64,000 nucleotides of DNA from Pilatotrama ljubarskyi (Eukaryota; Basidiomycota; Agaricomycetes; Polyporales; Polyporaceae): positions 1-64,000 of the forward strand of contig MU277769.1 of assembly GCA_022385805.1 (NCBI GenBank), given 5' to 3'. The notes below the pieces were generated by a model. That model saw only the letters and a list, made by a program, of their open reading frames with translations, did no database searches and was not told where the DNA came from. Positions 22,136 through 33,679 of this stretch are shown here, piece by piece (the first letter of the stretch is position 1; every line of letters starts with the position of its first letter). Made by a program: the position numbers and the translations under genes.

Positions 22136-23988
22136 TCAAGACACCCGTTCTTGGAGCTCTTCCATCTCGACCATCACTACTACCTGCGAAATGTTCGTAT
22201 CGTCGTCGTTTGCTGCATCGCGACTTTCCGTCACGAAGCTCAGGACCGCATGCGACCGTCCCGACAGTATGTCGGCCCCCGCAAACTGAAGGGAGCTCGT
22301 CCCCGCAGACGACCCCTGGGTGCTGAGCTTCTCGTCCACCGCGCGCAGGTCGAGAATGAAGCGGGAGGTGAGGATGCTGTTGATCCTGCATAGCGATGGA
22401 GGAATGGGGTAGATCAGCAGTCCTTTCTGACGTTGCGGGGTGTACCAATGAGCTTACGGGTCAATGTATTGAGTCACGTAGTCCCCTTGTCCGAGAGCGT
22501 CTGGCAATGTAAGCTGACCGTTCCAGAAGAAACGGCGTGAGTGCGTAGATGGGGCGTCAGCAGCATCACTGATCAGCGTTTTGGCACATTTATCACGCAC
22601 CTGGAGCAGCTCGATAATCACGTCCAGTTTGTTCAGCGATAGCAAAACACTGACACGTCGCCGATGATGAGTACGGCAGAGCGGCAGGCTGATTGCATGG
22701 ATGGCAGGAAGTGCCGCGCACCAGAAGTAAAGCATGCCTGGTTTCCATACATATCGCATCAGTGATCTCGAACTCAGCCTTGCAAGAAGGAACAGCGTAG
22801 CGTACCGTTCTGGAGAAAAACTCGGTGCAGGGAGGGTTGCCCTGAGTCGTCCGATGTCGTCCTTATAAGGCCCAGGTTCTTGTAACTCTCTCGCCAGGTA
22901 ATGCCGATGATGATGCAGTCGGCAAGGATGACAGGCAAACGAGTGGCGAGGACTCCTGGGACGTTCTTGAGCTCTCCCTGACGGCGAGGCTGCAAATGAT
23001 AGTGAACTCACGGCTATTTCACGACAATAAATGTGTATGTAAGTTAAGTGACTGCTTGTGCTGGCATGTACGCAATGCATAGGCTGCGGAGAGGGACAGA
23101 CTCACCCAATGTTTACTTGTTTACTATAGGACCCGCTGGACGAGCAATTTATGGGTGGTGGATTGTTCGCCAGCGGGAAGTTGTATGTGACGCTCTAGTT
23201 GAGGAATACGTCTTCAGATTTACTCCAATCGCGACAGAAAACAGTTTTCTCTACTCACCACAGTCGCCAAAAACGGTGCTAGGCTGAGCAGCAGTATCGT
23301 TCCCGTCAGCAGTTTGTTCCTTCCACTCAATGCATATATACGCAGAGCGGCGAACACTGCTCCATGGCCATGTCAGCGTGACACTCTAGTTTCGTTGTCG
23401 TTCGGATGGCACGCACAGGCAGGTCCGAGCAATCGCAGAGCTTGAAGTATATTCAATAACCAGCCGATGACGTTGCAGCTTGTGAAGGATGGCGTCAGGT
23501 CCGTCCATATGGAGCAAGACACATTGCGTACCTCTGGAACATTACATGGAGAGGGTAATCCTTCAAAACAGACAGCGTAGGCGAGGCGAAGACACTACTC
23601 ACATTGTCCGACATTGGCGACATGGTGACAACCACCAGAACACAGTCCACGAGGATGGGGTAGCGATTGACGACATAAAGGATGGACCCAAGAGAGCGAG
23701 GATTCCGCCACACCAGTCGAATTTCCGCATGGAGGCAGATCAGCACATCGTAGAAGACCAGTGCTGTTTCGAATCGAGCGGTTGATGAAGGCGGTCAGAC
23801 GGTCGTAGCGATACTTCACTAAACGGCCATTTTACTACCTGTGGTATCGACTATGATATAATTCAGTGTGTACCTGCATATATCGCAATTTGTGAGCGAC
23901 GCGCTACTCGTCCTGAGAGGAGCGGAATTCTGCGTAGACGACGGACTCACAGAGCTTGATAGAGCCCGATCACAGCTGTAGCAGACAT
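22136..23988 (-). CDS. DUF6533-domain seven-helix membrane protein, copy A
   Basis: Exon 1 (23988-23951, MSATAVIGLYQAL), exon 2 (from 23873 to 23839, YTLNYIIVDTT) and exon 3 (from 23763, ALVFYDVLICLHAEIRLVW) join in phase into the DUF6533 signature, followed by NRYPILVDC. Later exons carry SCNVIGWLLNILQ, FAALRIYALSGRNK and the hydrophobic LLTGTILLLSLAPFLATV, all typical of this agaricomycete family. The C-terminal exon near 22339-22136 reads LQFAGADILSGRSH and ends in a hydrophilic tail. Joining exon 3 to the SCNVIGW exon needs a 29-nt microexon or an unusual junction, so the middle is uncertain. Function of DUF6533 proteins is unknown; the topology resembles receptors. Confidence 0.7.
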
Positions 23989-24299
23989 GGCGTCGACGCG
24001 GTGCAGTGTTCTGAGTAAACGTTGGATGAATCGGAGGAGAGAGGAAAGGGACACTCTTGGTATCGCAGAATTGTGTACAATCTGAGGACTGCTTCATATA
24101 CGTCAAATTCGATAGCGTACTCATCAGTACAGACCACCCTCAAACCTTAAGTGCGGAGAGTTCAGGCTTCCTGCGGTACCGTGAATGAAATCAGATGCAT
24201 TCGTTGAATTGAAGCAGCGACTCATGTCATACATAGGGATGCACCTGACCTAAATCAGCTGCTTCTTATCACCGCGTTCGGAGACAGTACGAGCCCGGC
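23989..24299. other. upstream of DUF6533 copy A
   Basis: Promoter-side DNA of the minus-strand gene. No exon or clear TATA box recognised. Confidence 0.3.
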
Positions 24300-24870
24300 A
24301 ACGTACACCTCCTCCGTGGCCAAGAGAGCGGTGTCGCCGTATGGGACCGCATCGTATGCCGCGCGATCCGCAGGCCGCTCATTTCGAGGCTCCCTCCAGC
24401 ACGATCAATGCGCCCTAGAGGGATGTGCGCGCGGCACAGCTTCACGTACGTCTCGCAAAGCTTATCCGGCTCGTCTCGCGCATAAGCGACCGGACTGCGG
24501 ATGGCATGTTAGTGGCCTTCAGATCGAGCATGTACTTTCTGAGGACGCGGGAACAAGTCGCTTCGCGTCCGTCTGTCAATGTCTCTTACGCCGTCGAAAC
24601 TATGACTGACCTGCTTCGGTAGACCGTCCCAGTGACTACGCTTCGGTGCATCCTCAGAAGGCTTGTCGCACGTATCCTCCAGCGAAGTTACAGATGCCTG
24701 CTGTTTGGGTTGCGTCACGGTGCCGGTACAAGTGCATGGCCGCTCGACGAGCTCATGCGAAAGGACAGTTGCTTCCTGCGCCTCGCGGCTACCCACGAGC
24801 GCACCAACGGCGCAGATGTTTCTGAGAGGTGTGGGGATCCGTTGCTGGGGGCTTCGAGCTCTGGAATGCC
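24300..24870 (-). pseudogene. decayed partial copy of the LEA-like gene, first part
   Basis: The minus strand reads VGALVGSREAQEATVLSHELVE, then TGTVTQPKQQ and KPSEDAPKRSHWDGLPKQ. These match the intact LEA-like gene (VGALVGGRDEQGATVLPDERV, TGTVTQPNQA, KPSEGAPKSGNHGLPNK) in the same order. The donor-side intron sequence that follows is also similar. Reading frames are lost downstream, towards 24350. It is a clear remnant of a duplicated copy and cannot make the full protein. Confidence 0.7.
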
Positions 24871-25619
24871 GTGCCTCACGCTCGCTCGTCGAGCGCGAGT
24901 GCTCGGGAATGACCGGTAACGTCTATCCACAGAATTTCGACTTTGCCAACGATTCATGCGCCACCAGCCACAGATCCGCACCTAGCAGGGTTCGAGCGAC
25001 CGATGTTCACGGGCCGAGCTGCTTGCGAGGTGTGCGCATTCTCCAGGCAGATGCGACATGCAGCTGGGGTTGGAATGTTTCAATCGCATTCATGCTAAGA
25101 AAGCGGCCAAAACTGAAGCAGCAAGTCCAATGCGCCTCTGGCACTGCACTGCAAGTGGAAGCGAGTCAGCTCTGGACAGGGCGGCAGAAATGAACTGACA
25201 CTGCGACGTAGATATTCGGTTGATGGTCTTGATGGCTTTTCGTACTTACCCCGTTTGAGTTTCAGCTATTGCCAGACAGTATACCTCAGGTATCACGAGG
25301 CTGGATGTGTCTTCTGGTTAAGGGACTGATCTGGTGATGCGCTCCTACTTAGCGTAGTGCGGCTCAGGCAATGGTATGCGTGCAATTCAGCCCTCATAAG
25401 GCGTACGCAACAGCAATCAACTCATCATTGTGGCATGCTCAGAGAAGTGCTTGAGGGCGAAGCTTGAGAGGTGCCGGACGGAGTACTGATGGAGCCTGTC
25501 GCAGATCAAAACAAGGTCGAGAATTCGCAGTGGGCGTTGGCGCTTGAGAGAGAGTCGGTCTGATAGAGTGTGACATGGCACCACGTGCGCACGTCACAGC
25601 ACTCAAGACGCCTGCTACT
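24871..25619. other. spacer inside the decayed LEA-like copy
   Basis: No exon recognised. By position between the two remnants, part of it may be rearranged or inserted sequence. Confidence 0.25.
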
Positions 25620-25860
25620 TAGATGCGAACTTGTCGAACAAGTTCAAGTTCTCGTTGGCCGCGACCGGCTGCTGCGTCGACCGCGCTCGGATGTATACTG
25701 CCTCGTCCCTCTCGCCTGCGGGACCGCCGAAGCGGACCGGAGCTCCTCACGCACGGCATCACCGCTGAGCCCCACCTTCCTCCAACATAGCTTGCCAGCC
25801 CCAGGGCTGCGCCCGAGGCCTCTCCTTTGCATGGGTGAAGCAGACGGTCGAGAATCAGCA
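25620..25860 (-). pseudogene. decayed partial copy of the LEA-like gene, second fragment
   Basis: The minus strand reads WRKVGLSGDAVREELRS, corresponding to WGNVGLSGAAAREDLAT in exon 4 of the intact gene. In another frame just before it lies FTHAKERPRAQPWG, against LLHATLKPRAHALG. The frame change shows that it is broken. The fragment lies upstream (in minus-strand sense) of the first remnant, whereas the matching exon 4 lies downstream in the intact gene, so the copy was rearranged or duplicated more than once. Confidence 0.55.
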
Positions 25861-25900
25861 TGTGAGACTCATTGTGCGATTTACAACACAGCCAAAGAAA

Positions 25901-27777
25901 TTAAGCATCCTTCCGTCTCAACTCCACTATCTCGGACTCCACTACCCTCTCCGGAGTGCTGTTGTTATCGCCGTCGGCTTTGTCCTCTGTTACGTCTTCG
26001 CTTGTCCCCTCACTCCCCCCGTCGTGAAGCTGAGCATCCGCCTGAGGATCCTCCGCGAAACTCAAGAAGGGTTGGGGCTGCCCGGACAAGATGTCTGCTC
26101 CTGCGAAGTGCAGGGAGCCCATGGAAAGCGATGCAGCGCTGCGGCTCATCTTCTCGTCCGTTGCCCGGAGGTCGAGCAGAAAGCGAGATGTCAAGATGGT
26201 GCTGATTCTGTGGAACACCGCGGGATTAGCAGCGACGCCTCGCGTCCCGCAACGAAGTGGACAACTTACGGATCGATGAATTGGAGGACATAGTCCGATC
26301 CTGCGAGAGCGTCGGGGACTGTGAGCTTGCGTGTGGAATTGGACAGTCATTAGTTCAAAGACAAATTTGAGAGATGAATGATCGTGCGACATGTATCGCG
26401 CACCTGCAGCAGGAAGAAGATTATGTCCAGTATGTTCAACGACACCAGGGCGCTACACAGATACCGCAGTGTTCAAGACAGCCCATTTGACGAGTCGGAA
26501 GCACGTACCAGAAGTAGACACTTCCTGAATGTTGTGCCCGTCGAATGAGTCCGCATTGGACGTACCACGAAGCAGTCTTATTACTCACCGTTTTGGAGGA
26601 GGACTTGATGGAGCGAGGGCGAGTCCGACTTGCCAGTTGCCTGTAGCAGTCTCAGGGTCTTGTAGCTTTCACGCCATGTGATGCCAAGGACCAAGCATTC
26701 AGCAAGGATGGCAGGGACGCGACCCGTAAGTGTCACTGCAATACAAAGTTGAGTCTCTTTTAGCCTGGAGTCCTGGCGGACTCACATCTGTTGAGCGTGC
26801 GTGGTTGCAGTGAAATCAGTGAGAAGCCTATACATGCAACGTTGTCATGAGCGTTGCTGAACTCACGCAATGGCTATCGGGAAGCTATAAGAGCCGCTGA
26901 TCGAGCAATTGAGAGGGGACGGCTCGTTTATCGGCGGAAAGTGATACACATCGCTCTGACTCGATGGGAAATGAGATAATGTTAGCATATAAATGAGACA
27001 GAGTCTCTCGTACTGACCAATTCTGTCAGGAACAGCGACAGACTGAGGACGAGGGTGATCCCACTGAGAATTTTGCTCCGGCCACTCAGGGCATATACCC
27101 GCAGTGCAGCAAATACTGGTGTCTTCCGTCAGAGCGCGGATCTATACCTAGGATGCGAATATCTCTGTGAGACACACCTGCTGGACCTGGCAAAGTCAGG
27201 AGTGCGAGGACATGCGACGCCCAACCTATTATTGTGCAGCTTGGGAAAATGATGCATCAGGGCAGTGCCACGTAGCTTCAGTGCAATCTGGCACTCACCC
27301 CTGGGAATGTGACGACGGTCACCGTCGCTTTACTCTCAGCACGAAGGCCGAGGAACAAAGAGACCATGCAGAAGGCACTTACTTTGTCTGAGAGGGGAGA
27401 GAGTGTTGCGAGGCCCAGTAGATCGTCGACAAGGATAGGATAACGGATCAGGACATATAGAACCGAGGCAAACGAATACGGATCTCGCCACACGAGCCGT
27501 ATCTCTGCACCAAAGCAGAGGAGGACGTCGTACAAGAGCAGCGCTGTCAGAGTTCGCTCCGTCAATCGCGGTAGTAAGTTCCGGATGTGTCGATGTATGA
27601 TTAACCTGTGGTAGCGATTCCTATGTACTGAAGTGTAAACCTGCACATATGAGCGACGATCAGCGACAAACCTGGTACGGCTCAGGCTAGAAGATAAGAT
27701 TGCACAAAATCCGGAGTACACACTCACTCGGCCTGGTACAAGGCCACTACGGCCGCTGTCTCATCTGACGCAGACAT
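25901..27777 (-). CDS. DUF6533-domain seven-helix membrane protein, copy B
   Basis: Paralogue of copy A. Exon 1 (27777 on, MSASDETAAVVALYQA) joins by the same phase-2 intron to FTLQYIGIATT, and then to ALLLYDVLLCFGAEIRLVW, the DUF6533 core, and IRYPILVDD. Further exons read SCTIIGWASHVLALL, FAALRVYALSGRSKIL and the C-terminal STILTSRFLLDLR and LHFAGADILSGQPQ, with a longer acidic tail than copy A. As in copy A the link from SDK to the SCTIIGW exon does not splice cleanly. Here the 29-nt microexon that would repair it contains a stop, so this copy could be damaged or spliced differently. Function unknown. Confidence 0.65.
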
Positions 27778-29933
27778 TAGATAAAGGGACGGTATAGACT
27801 TATGGGTCCAGACACGATGTGAAGGCGGAAAGCGACGAGGTTCCGGGCCACTCAGACTCGACAGAACTCATGGCAGGGTTTTTATAGCACGCCGACCGGG
27901 TGTCGCCAGCCGCTCAATCTTCCATCTACGAATGCATACCTCTATGGAGTTGACGGGTTCTTCCGAGTGCCGGGCCGCCGCCTTGAACGCTGGCATCCGC
28001 AGGCAGACGACTGAACGTCTCTCTTTCTGCACAGCATCGCGTCAAACTAGTCATGCAGATTGCTACGACACTGACCATAGAGCACCGGCCACGTTCGTCA
28101 AGTAGTCCTTGTGAGTGTATCTGGGACGATCGTGGGCGTGAGGCCATGAATGAGCGCGACGACCTGGCACCGGTGAGTCCTCGACGCCGCCTCGGGCCGT
28201 GACCCTGACTCCGTGTTCGTCCGTCGAACACGTAGGCAGATAGGAGCCGACAATGTATGTGAGAGCTATCAGAAGGCGTGGATGAGGTTGGATGTCGTTT
28301 CAGCGACGTGTCGTAGCAGGATCAGTTTGTTGTGAAGCAAGGCACGTAGAAGTGCATCTCGCCGAGAAGTTGACGTGGTGATGATAAGGCGCTTTAGCCG
28401 TCTCATTCGTCGCAGGAGCAGACGCGCTTTGGCTCGTCGCGCAATGTGCTGGGCTGTAGCATTCGATCTCAGGAGACAGATAAGGCGCTCGCCATCCCTA
28501 TAGGCCTCTCGAAAAAGCACGCTCCGCTCTTCCTAGTCGTCGCACCAGCGTCTCCTCACCTTATTGATGTCCTCGTGTACCACAAAAGTGACATACCGAG
28601 ATAGAATGAGTGAGCTCGCGCTCGAGCTCTTCTCAACGTCCGATGCTTCTTCGGCAGAATTCGGCTTACACAGCCTTGATCATCGGTCAGTCGCGCAATG
28701 ACCGCAAGAAGAGAGACACTGCACATGCCTCGAGTGCGTCTGAGGGAATGCAGTGGTGCCACTGCCTCCCGCGAATTCAAATACATACCGAGTTTTCGCA
28801 GGCATGACGTACACCACGGCGACGCGGCTCTCAGCACCTTCGCTTCTAACTTGTGAGCAATTCAGTGAACCTGCGGACCAGATCTCATATCGGCACCTGT
28901 GATGGGCGCGGTGACGGGCGCGGTACCTTAGGGTACCTTCTTAATCTGTGCGCGCTCAGTCTCGGAGCTTGCGAACCGCTTCGCAGGATATTCTGCATCT
29001 GTCAAAACATAGCGAACCTGATGCTGTACGCGCAAGTGTAGCACAAAACTCATCAACAATATTCAATCACAGTGCGCCCTTCCGTCGACTCGGACCCCAA
29101 CAAGGAGTCGCATACTTCGCTGCTTTATATAGGTTGCCGATCTTGCCAGTTATATAACGGCGAGCACCGCATGGTCCGCCTTCGATCTTGAGGCAGGCCG
29201 GCACCCTTCAAGGGAAGCTCCCGGGTGTTGTGAGAGCTCCGACAATAAATAGGGACGCACGAGGACTTGCGGGAGCATCAGCTACCGAGGTGAGAGGGAC
29301 ACGGAAGGACAGAGTCCGACTTGAAGTGGCTTGGGCGCTTGAAGGAACGCTGGGGTACGGACTGGTACGGAGTTCGAGAGAATGTGACGTCCCTCCACGT
29401 GGCAAAGTCACGGTGCTCGCGATGGGGAGGAGTTGAAAGCTCTCCTCCTCGCTTTGCTTCTTCTCTCTCACCACGACTCGAGGAGCTCGGATAACTAGCC
29501 ACCACTTCTTCAGGGAGACTGGGGGGCGAAGATGTCTGCTGTCGCGATCTGTGCCTTGATGGCAGCCACGACTGCTCTGCCAGTCTCTCAGTCTCGTTGC
29601 CGGAACGCAAGTGTTGTGCTACTACCTCTGCGATGTGATTTTATCTAGCTGAGGCCCTGCCGCCCCCAATGGGCTGTCCTACTCTACGCTGGAGACATAA
29701 GGGCTTCCACAGGGATTTGAACCAGATTATACGGACAGGACAAAGAGGTGATATGGAGACCTCCGATGAGCTATAGGATACAGGGAAGGTATGGTTACAT
29801 GCGCCCTGAAACGTTCAGTCACCACCTAGTAGCACAGATCCTATCATACACCGTCTATGTGACCACATCCATCAATGAGAGGACTCCGACACAAACAAAT
29901 TGAAGTCAGCGAATTCTGCACGCGCTCAGGCGC
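27778..29933. other. unassigned region between DUF6533 copy B and the LEA-like gene
   Basis: Open frames up to about 110 codons occur (for example minus 28837-28556, and minus 29610-29278, rich in Ser and Pro), but none is recognised. The stretch near 29330-29400 resembles the one near 25535-25570 in short pieces, which may be a trace of the block duplication. The 3' untranslated part of the LEA-like gene lies just below 29934. Confidence 0.3.
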
Positions 29934-32213
29934 TCACGCTTGGCCCGACTTGAGCTTCTGGCCCTGCTCGACCTTCTCGTGCTTGCCTTCAATCTTACCC
30001 AGCAGGACCTTCGCCTCGCCCTTCATCTTATCCATGAACCCAGCCTTTTTCGCCTTCTGACCGTGCGCGTCCCCGCCATTACCAGACTGCGTCTGATGTG
30101 GGGGTTGTGCCTCCTCTGCGGGGCGGTTCGCGTCCGCCTGCGTCGCGCCGAGGCTCTTCTCGCCTTCGCTCGCAACGTTACCCGGCTTCTCGCTGGCAGG
30201 GTGCAGCGCCGCGGGATGGTAGTCTGTGTCGTACCCCGGAGCCTGTGTGCGCCAGACGTGTCAGCATCATGTAACTTGCAACGAGTGGAGGAAGATAAAC
30301 GGGAACGGGCGGACGTCTGGCGCACGATGCATACCTCGTCCCATTCGCTATCGGGTCCCTTATGTTCGGTCGCAAGGTCCTCACGCGCCGCGGCGCCGCT
30401 CAGTCCGACATTTCCCCAGTGCGCTCTATCCGCCCCGAGCGCGTGCGCCCGAGGCTTCAGAGTCGCGTGCAAGAGGTTCGTCTGCGTCTCGCGCGGCTGA
30501 CCGCGCTCGTCGAGCTTCTGAGCCTGAGCGAAGCGACCTGTCCCCGGGTCACCAGGGAGGTCGTGTTCGTCCTGACGACCATCCACGCGCCACGCACCGT
30601 CCGTCCGTCCATTGAAGTATCTAATTGCGTTGGAACTACGACTCACCTTGTTCGGCAGACCGTGGTTTCCGCTCTTCGGCGCGCCCTCGGAAGGCTTCTT
30701 CTGCTCGTGCTTGGGTGGAGCTGCAGGTGCCGCCTGGTTGGGCTGAGTCACGGTGCCGGTGCCGGTACCCTGCTGCTGGACACGCTCGTCGGGAAGGACT
30801 GTCGCACCCTGCTCGTCGCGGCCACCCACGAGCGCACCGACACCGCCGACGTGCTTGGGGGCACCGGCCGCTTCGTTCCCTTGCGGCTCCTGGCTCGGGA
30901 CGGTCCTGCTCGCGCTGCCGATGACGCCAGAGGCATTTGCGCCTGCACGCTCGTCCGGTGCGAGCGCGACGGAGGACTCGTCGCGTCCACCGACGAGTGC
31001 ACCGACGCCGCCGACGTGACGCGCGTCACCGACCGCGGACTCGTTGCCGGTCAGCTCCTCGGACGGCTTCAGCGAGAGTTGGCCCGCGGTGTCCATGGGG
31101 CCCGAGTCGTATTGTGGATGCGCAGACTCTTCGGGGAGACGCGCTACGTGTGGCTCATCTTGGAAGCCTGGCAGCGCGCCTGCACCAGAGGAGTGGTCCC
31201 CTGGCTGAGCGCCGAAGAGCTCGCGGCTGGGGACGGTCGAGGCGGTGACCGCGGTCGAGTGCGACGACACACCACCAGGTACTACACAGACAGGTGAGTC
31301 GAATTCTAACAACTGAGGGAAGGAAAGTACGTACGTGCTTGTTTCACGGTCTCGGTGGTGCCCTGCACCTTCTCCTTCGCGACCTGTGTGGTACCTTGCA
31401 CCGTCTCCTTGGCGGTCTGGGTGACTGCTTGCGCGTCCTGGGTCGACGGAACTGACCCGACAACGCGGTCCTTAACCGCGTACGCGACTCCGGCGATAGT
31501 GGCGGCTGCGCCGGCGGCAGTGGGGTACTTCTCGTTATCGGCGCGCTCCTCGGGAAGCTTGGGGACGGCGGACTCGGTGATAGGGCCAGGGAGAGAGCCG
31601 ACGCCGCCAATGTGCTCGCCAGAGCTCGCTCCGGTGATTTCCCTGGACGGGAAGGAGGTCGTGTGCTCCGCGTCGTGCTCCGATGCACGAGCGGTGTTCA
31701 TGGTTGCGGTGGCCGAGGAGGAAGCTGCAATGTGAATGTGAGCAACCCCGAGGATAGTATGAAGGGTAGATGCTACTCACGCATATAGGAAGAGACGGTG
31801 TCGACGACCCCCTGGGGGAGATACTGGGCAGCGGTATGTGCGGCAGACTGGGCGATGCTAGTCGCGGTCTCCGCTGCGCTCCTTGCAGTCTCCTTCACGG
31901 TGTCGGTGGAGATGGGGATGTTAGGCTTTGCAGCCTGCTCCCCAGGCGTAGTGGGGTACGCTCCGGGTATGTTATCGCCCGGGGTCGTTGGGTTCATGTT
32001 GTAGGCCTTTGGATCAAAGGGTCCCTTCTGAGCGTCGTGAGCGGCGGCAATGGAGACGCCTGCCGAGGTAGGCTGGACAGAGGTGTCGTTGGTCGAAGAA
32101 GAGAGAGCGGGGGCGGGCTCTACGCGGGAGAAAGCGGCGGTCGTGGTCGAGCGGGCCCACTCGTTAGCGGGGGTGCCGGGCTCAGCATCGATCTTGGGGG
32201 GAAGTCCGGACAT
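29934..32213 (-). CDS. LEA-like stress protein with internal repeats
   Basis: Five exons (32213-31781, 31724-31335, 31281-30647, 30571-30335, 30242-29934) join in phase to 667 residues. The protein is hydrophilic and has no membrane segment. The N-terminus holds a helical Ala/Thr part (VKETARSAAETATS), and exon 2 holds LEA-like units (TAKETVQGTTQVAKEKVQ). Four repeats follow the pattern PS-E-x-x-G, then HxGGVGxLxG, then LPEER; they are best seen at HIGGVGSLPG and in two HVGGVGALVGG units. The C-terminus KAGFMDKMKGEAKVLLGKIE matches a motif common in fungal stress and spore proteins. Likely role: protecting cell contents in desiccation or heat, by analogy. A TATA box and an AGGGG stress-element core lie upstream. 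Confidence 0.8.
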
Positions 32214-32324
32214 GGTTTCTGTAACCGCGGAAGTGGTGGTCGTGGTTGTGTTAGAGAAAGTAGCGTATGAGTCGTGACGGTTCGTGAGAGGGATTGTGGA
32301 GGAGAGCAGGACGGCGGGCGAGGG

Positions 32325-32338
32325 TTATAAGAGAGGGG
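32325..32338 (-). promoter_or_regulatory. TATA box and STRE-like core of the LEA-like gene
   Basis: The minus strand reads TATAA at 32329-32325, about 115 bp before the ATG. CCCCT, the core of the fungal stress element, lies directly upstream near 32338-32334. A stress element fits the predicted role. Both motifs are short and could be chance. Confidence 0.4.
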
Positions 32339-32339
32339 A

Positions 32340-33679
32340 GGTGGCGAGCGGACGTCATGGTGGGTGACGTCATGGCAGAGGAGGTGCAGGTATTACTCCT
32401 CTGCACAGCTCTACTGTACCACTCGCTCCCACTCCCTCACGCATCATCCACATCGGCAATCAGAGCCACGCGGACGAGTCGGTCATACTATCCCTACCAC
32501 GGATATGCAAATCCTGAGGCGCTTAGGCTACAGCTCTAGCACATCTTCACCGTACCACCTGAAACTTCGTGAGCATATTCTATACGGTCTGACCTTCACT
32601 TTTGTGAGTTTTCGTGGTGAACGATGGCGTACAAGCTCGGTCGGGGCACTTCCGGTGAGGGGCATGAAAAGTTCAGGGTAATGCACATCCTCGTCGCGCA
32701 AGCGAATTGTACTCCGATTCGCGTAAATCGGCGATACCCTGCCGACCGTCCTGCCACTGCAAGCCTCGCAGAAGGGATTCACGAATGCCACTCTCGGCTA
32801 CTATCGCTTGGTAGCGGAGTGCGAAACCCTCCCTCCCTGAGCACACTTCAGCCACATTGTTTGTATTCCTACTCTTCTAGGATACAGAGTACGGATCGGC
32901 CAAGCCTGACTGGTGCGAAAGGCTCAGCGAAGCTCATATCCAAAATTTGAGGTTAATCGGTTAAGAAGCTGCAGCGGGATCTGGGCATCAGCAGTTGCAG
33001 AAGTGGGTACATTGGCTCTCAAAACGAGTATTTCAGACCTGTAGACCGCAATTCTCCGTCTACCCCGTTCAAACTACATATATGGCCTCTCTATAGCATT
33101 CCGAACATACTACAAAAAGAAGCGAGAGAAGAGCATGAGCGGATGCCGCGCTATTGCAGATTTGCATTACTGTGTACTTTTGCATATCCGTGGTAGGGAT
33201 AGTACTACAGGATCGTGACAGGTACCACCGTGCAGGTCTGTGTCTAGAGTCGGATACTCGATGGATCCTTCGGATGCTAGTGGCTTCGCGGCGCTGGTAC
33301 ATAGCACAAAATGGTCGCTGATTGATTGGCCTCGAGGAGTGGTTGCACTGGAGTGACCATGACAGGACACAGAGACAAGACCGACTTCGGACTGCGAAAG
33401 TCCACAAAAGGGTATATCCACGTGGCAAGCCTCCACGCGTGCCACCTTCCGGCTTTGCCCCCGCCGATCATGACCGTACATACTGCCGGTGTTGCGCTCG
33501 ACCATCTCAGTCGCACATGCATTCTCTTGTTCCCACTACAGCTCTGAACAGGCCAGCGTCTTCACCTCCGCAGGTTCCGTAGCTCGCTCTCAACCGACTT
33601 TGTCGGTGCCCTCATCCTTCGCTGCAGTGACTCGGCATCCGACGTTCACGCCTACAGATCTCGGGATCTACTTGTCAAC
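32340..33679. other. intergenic between two divergent genes
   Basis: It separates the minus-strand LEA-like gene from the plus-strand family gene. No exon or repeat of note is recognised. Confidence 0.4.

Noticed and set aside
29696..29720. Minus-strand B-box-like GGTTCAAATCC
   Set aside because: The surrounding T-stem does not pair beyond two bases and no other tRNA arm is found.
30362..31297. 311-codon plus frame
   Set aside because: Antisense shadow of LEA-like exons 3 and 4, which have clear repeats and in-phase splicing.
33489..33679. Longer N-terminus for paralogue 1 from 33489
   Set aside because: The frame opens with GTG rather than ATG and has no family similarity; a small first exon at 33680 fits better.
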